Positions 63,101 through 64,000 of a stretch of 64,000 nucleotides of DNA are shown here, one piece after another. Within the stretch, counting starts at the first letter, position 1, and each line of letters starts with the position of its first letter. The notes under the pieces are model-generated. The model did no database searches, had not been told where the DNA came from, and worked only from the letters and a program-made list of their open reading frames with translations. Position numbers and translations under genes: made by a program. This stretch comes from Setophaga petechia (taxonomy: Eukaryota; Chordata; Aves; Passeriformes; Parulidae): positions 32,234,557 through 32,298,556 of the forward strand of contig JANCRA010000008.1 in the NCBI GenBank assembly GCA_024362935.1, read 5' to 3'.

Positions 63101-64000
63101 TGATGCTCCTGCCCACGTACCTGAAGGATGGCAGAGCCGCAGGTGCAAACTCCGAAACAGAAGGAGCAGGCAGGAACGGTTGTTCCTGTGGATTTTTCTC
63201 TAAGCAGTGAGGAGAATATGAAAGAAGGTTTAGGAAGGCTAAAATACCAACTTGCATAAATGGAAAACAGTTTAATAAATGCAGTGCTGACATAGCATAG
63301 GTGAGATCTTGTTGCCCAGTTGCTCCACATGCCCTGTTGTGACAGCTGGGGTGGTTGAGCAGGGGAGCCTGTATCCGCTCCCCTCTGCAAGTTATCATGT
63401 TGCAACTCCTATATGGATGTCTTCTGGCCAAAAACTTCTCTCAGCCATCACTTTAGGAAGCATGTTTTGACACTGCCTGCTTGCATATGTGCTTACAGGG
63501 AGTCACTGCAGGTGTCAGTGCAAAGACAACTCTTCTCTCGTGTGTGGTTGAAAGGTTGCAAGGCAAAGAAGTCAGCGAGGATTACTTCTTTGAAAAAAAC
63601 CAAACTCTAACTCTTCCTCATTAAATTTCATGAATTTAACAAAAATGTATATCAACATTTGATATCTTTGGGAGGAGTTCATTAGTTTTGATACGAAACA
63701 TTGTATTTAGAACAATCCAGATCAAGGACATGGTACTGCAAGTGTAAAAGGTTTTGGGTAAAAACCTTTTTTGGTTTTTAACGTTTTTTTTTAAATTATT
63801 TTAAGCACATCAGTATATGCACCTGGGGACAGAGATTACCCTTCATTGTTACTGCTTGTGGACAGGTGACCTTAATAAGAAATACTGGCCTGAGTGGGTC
63901 CTCAGCCTTACCCCTTCCTTCAGAGGAAAGGTTTGGTATGGAGTGGCTGATTCAATATTGAGAGGTGTGGTTCTTTGGGTTTCTTTTTGGATTTCATCCA

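Larger units (their letters stand above)
45522..64000 (+). other. probable long first intron, runs off the right edge
   Basis: If exon A, B or C is used, no convincing downstream coding exon is seen before the window end. Beyond 49,100 the plus strand looks enriched in G over C and T over A, as expected of a transcribed plus-strand intron. I judged this by eye. The interval holds the minisatellite, a (TA)n tract, long T, C and CA tracts, and a few splice-bounded segments (53672-53690, 57656-57790 and 59344-59414). The strongest lone acceptor ends at 55352. No transposon was recognised after 43,838. Confidence 0.45.

Noticed and set aside
1..64000. CRISPR arrays, operons, phage or plasmid systems, tRNA or rRNA genes
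   Set aside because: Composition, CR1/MIR repeats and the CpG island show vertebrate DNA. No direct-repeat/spacer array or cloverleaf was seen. The only regular array is the minisatellite.

Overview
This window looks like a piece of a bird (or at least sauropsid) nuclear genome. The main reason is a set of CR1-type LINE 3' ends with their typical avian tail, plus old MIR-like relics. Most of the window is AT-rich and low in repeats, with a single strong CpG-rich promoter domain. There are no bacterial-style genes. I could not confidently assign any open reading frame to a protein family, and the longest ORFs are explained by high GC content, by a minisatellite, or by chance. No gene symbol is assigned.

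Layout. Positions 1-44,300 are gene-desert-like DNA. They contain two substantial CR1 remnants (7,919-8,452 on minus; 11,374-11,670 on plus), two short CR1 scraps, two MIR-like relics, small tandem duplications, G-rich tracts and several unusually clean inverted repeats. A few blocks (about 22,950-23,260, 31,790-31,990 and 44,000-44,280) carry dense homeodomain, TALE (TGACAG) or octamer-like motifs and resemble conserved enhancers, but this is unproven. A handful of splice-bounded segments could be exons of unannotated transcripts. The best on plus are 18,700-18,776 and 34,733-34,914; the best on minus are 10,171-10,298 and 15,264-15,365.

Positions 44,390-48,120 form a compound CpG island of three GC-rich blocks (about 44,390-44,545, 45,060-45,790 and 47,340-48,110). 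They are separated by AT-richer DNA with homeodomain-type, octamer, CRE and TATA-like sites. This layout is typical of a vertebrate developmental-regulator promoter. Three plus-strand splice donors (after 45,095, 45,521 and 47,567) suggest alternative first exons. Just downstream, 48,546-49,108 is a GT-rich minisatellite of about 20 units with a 59-bp higher-order dimer.

Positions 49,100-64,000 look like the start of a long first intron of that plus-strand gene. By eye the plus strand is enriched in G over C and T over A, and no convincing coding exon is seen. The protein-coding body probably lies beyond the right edge.
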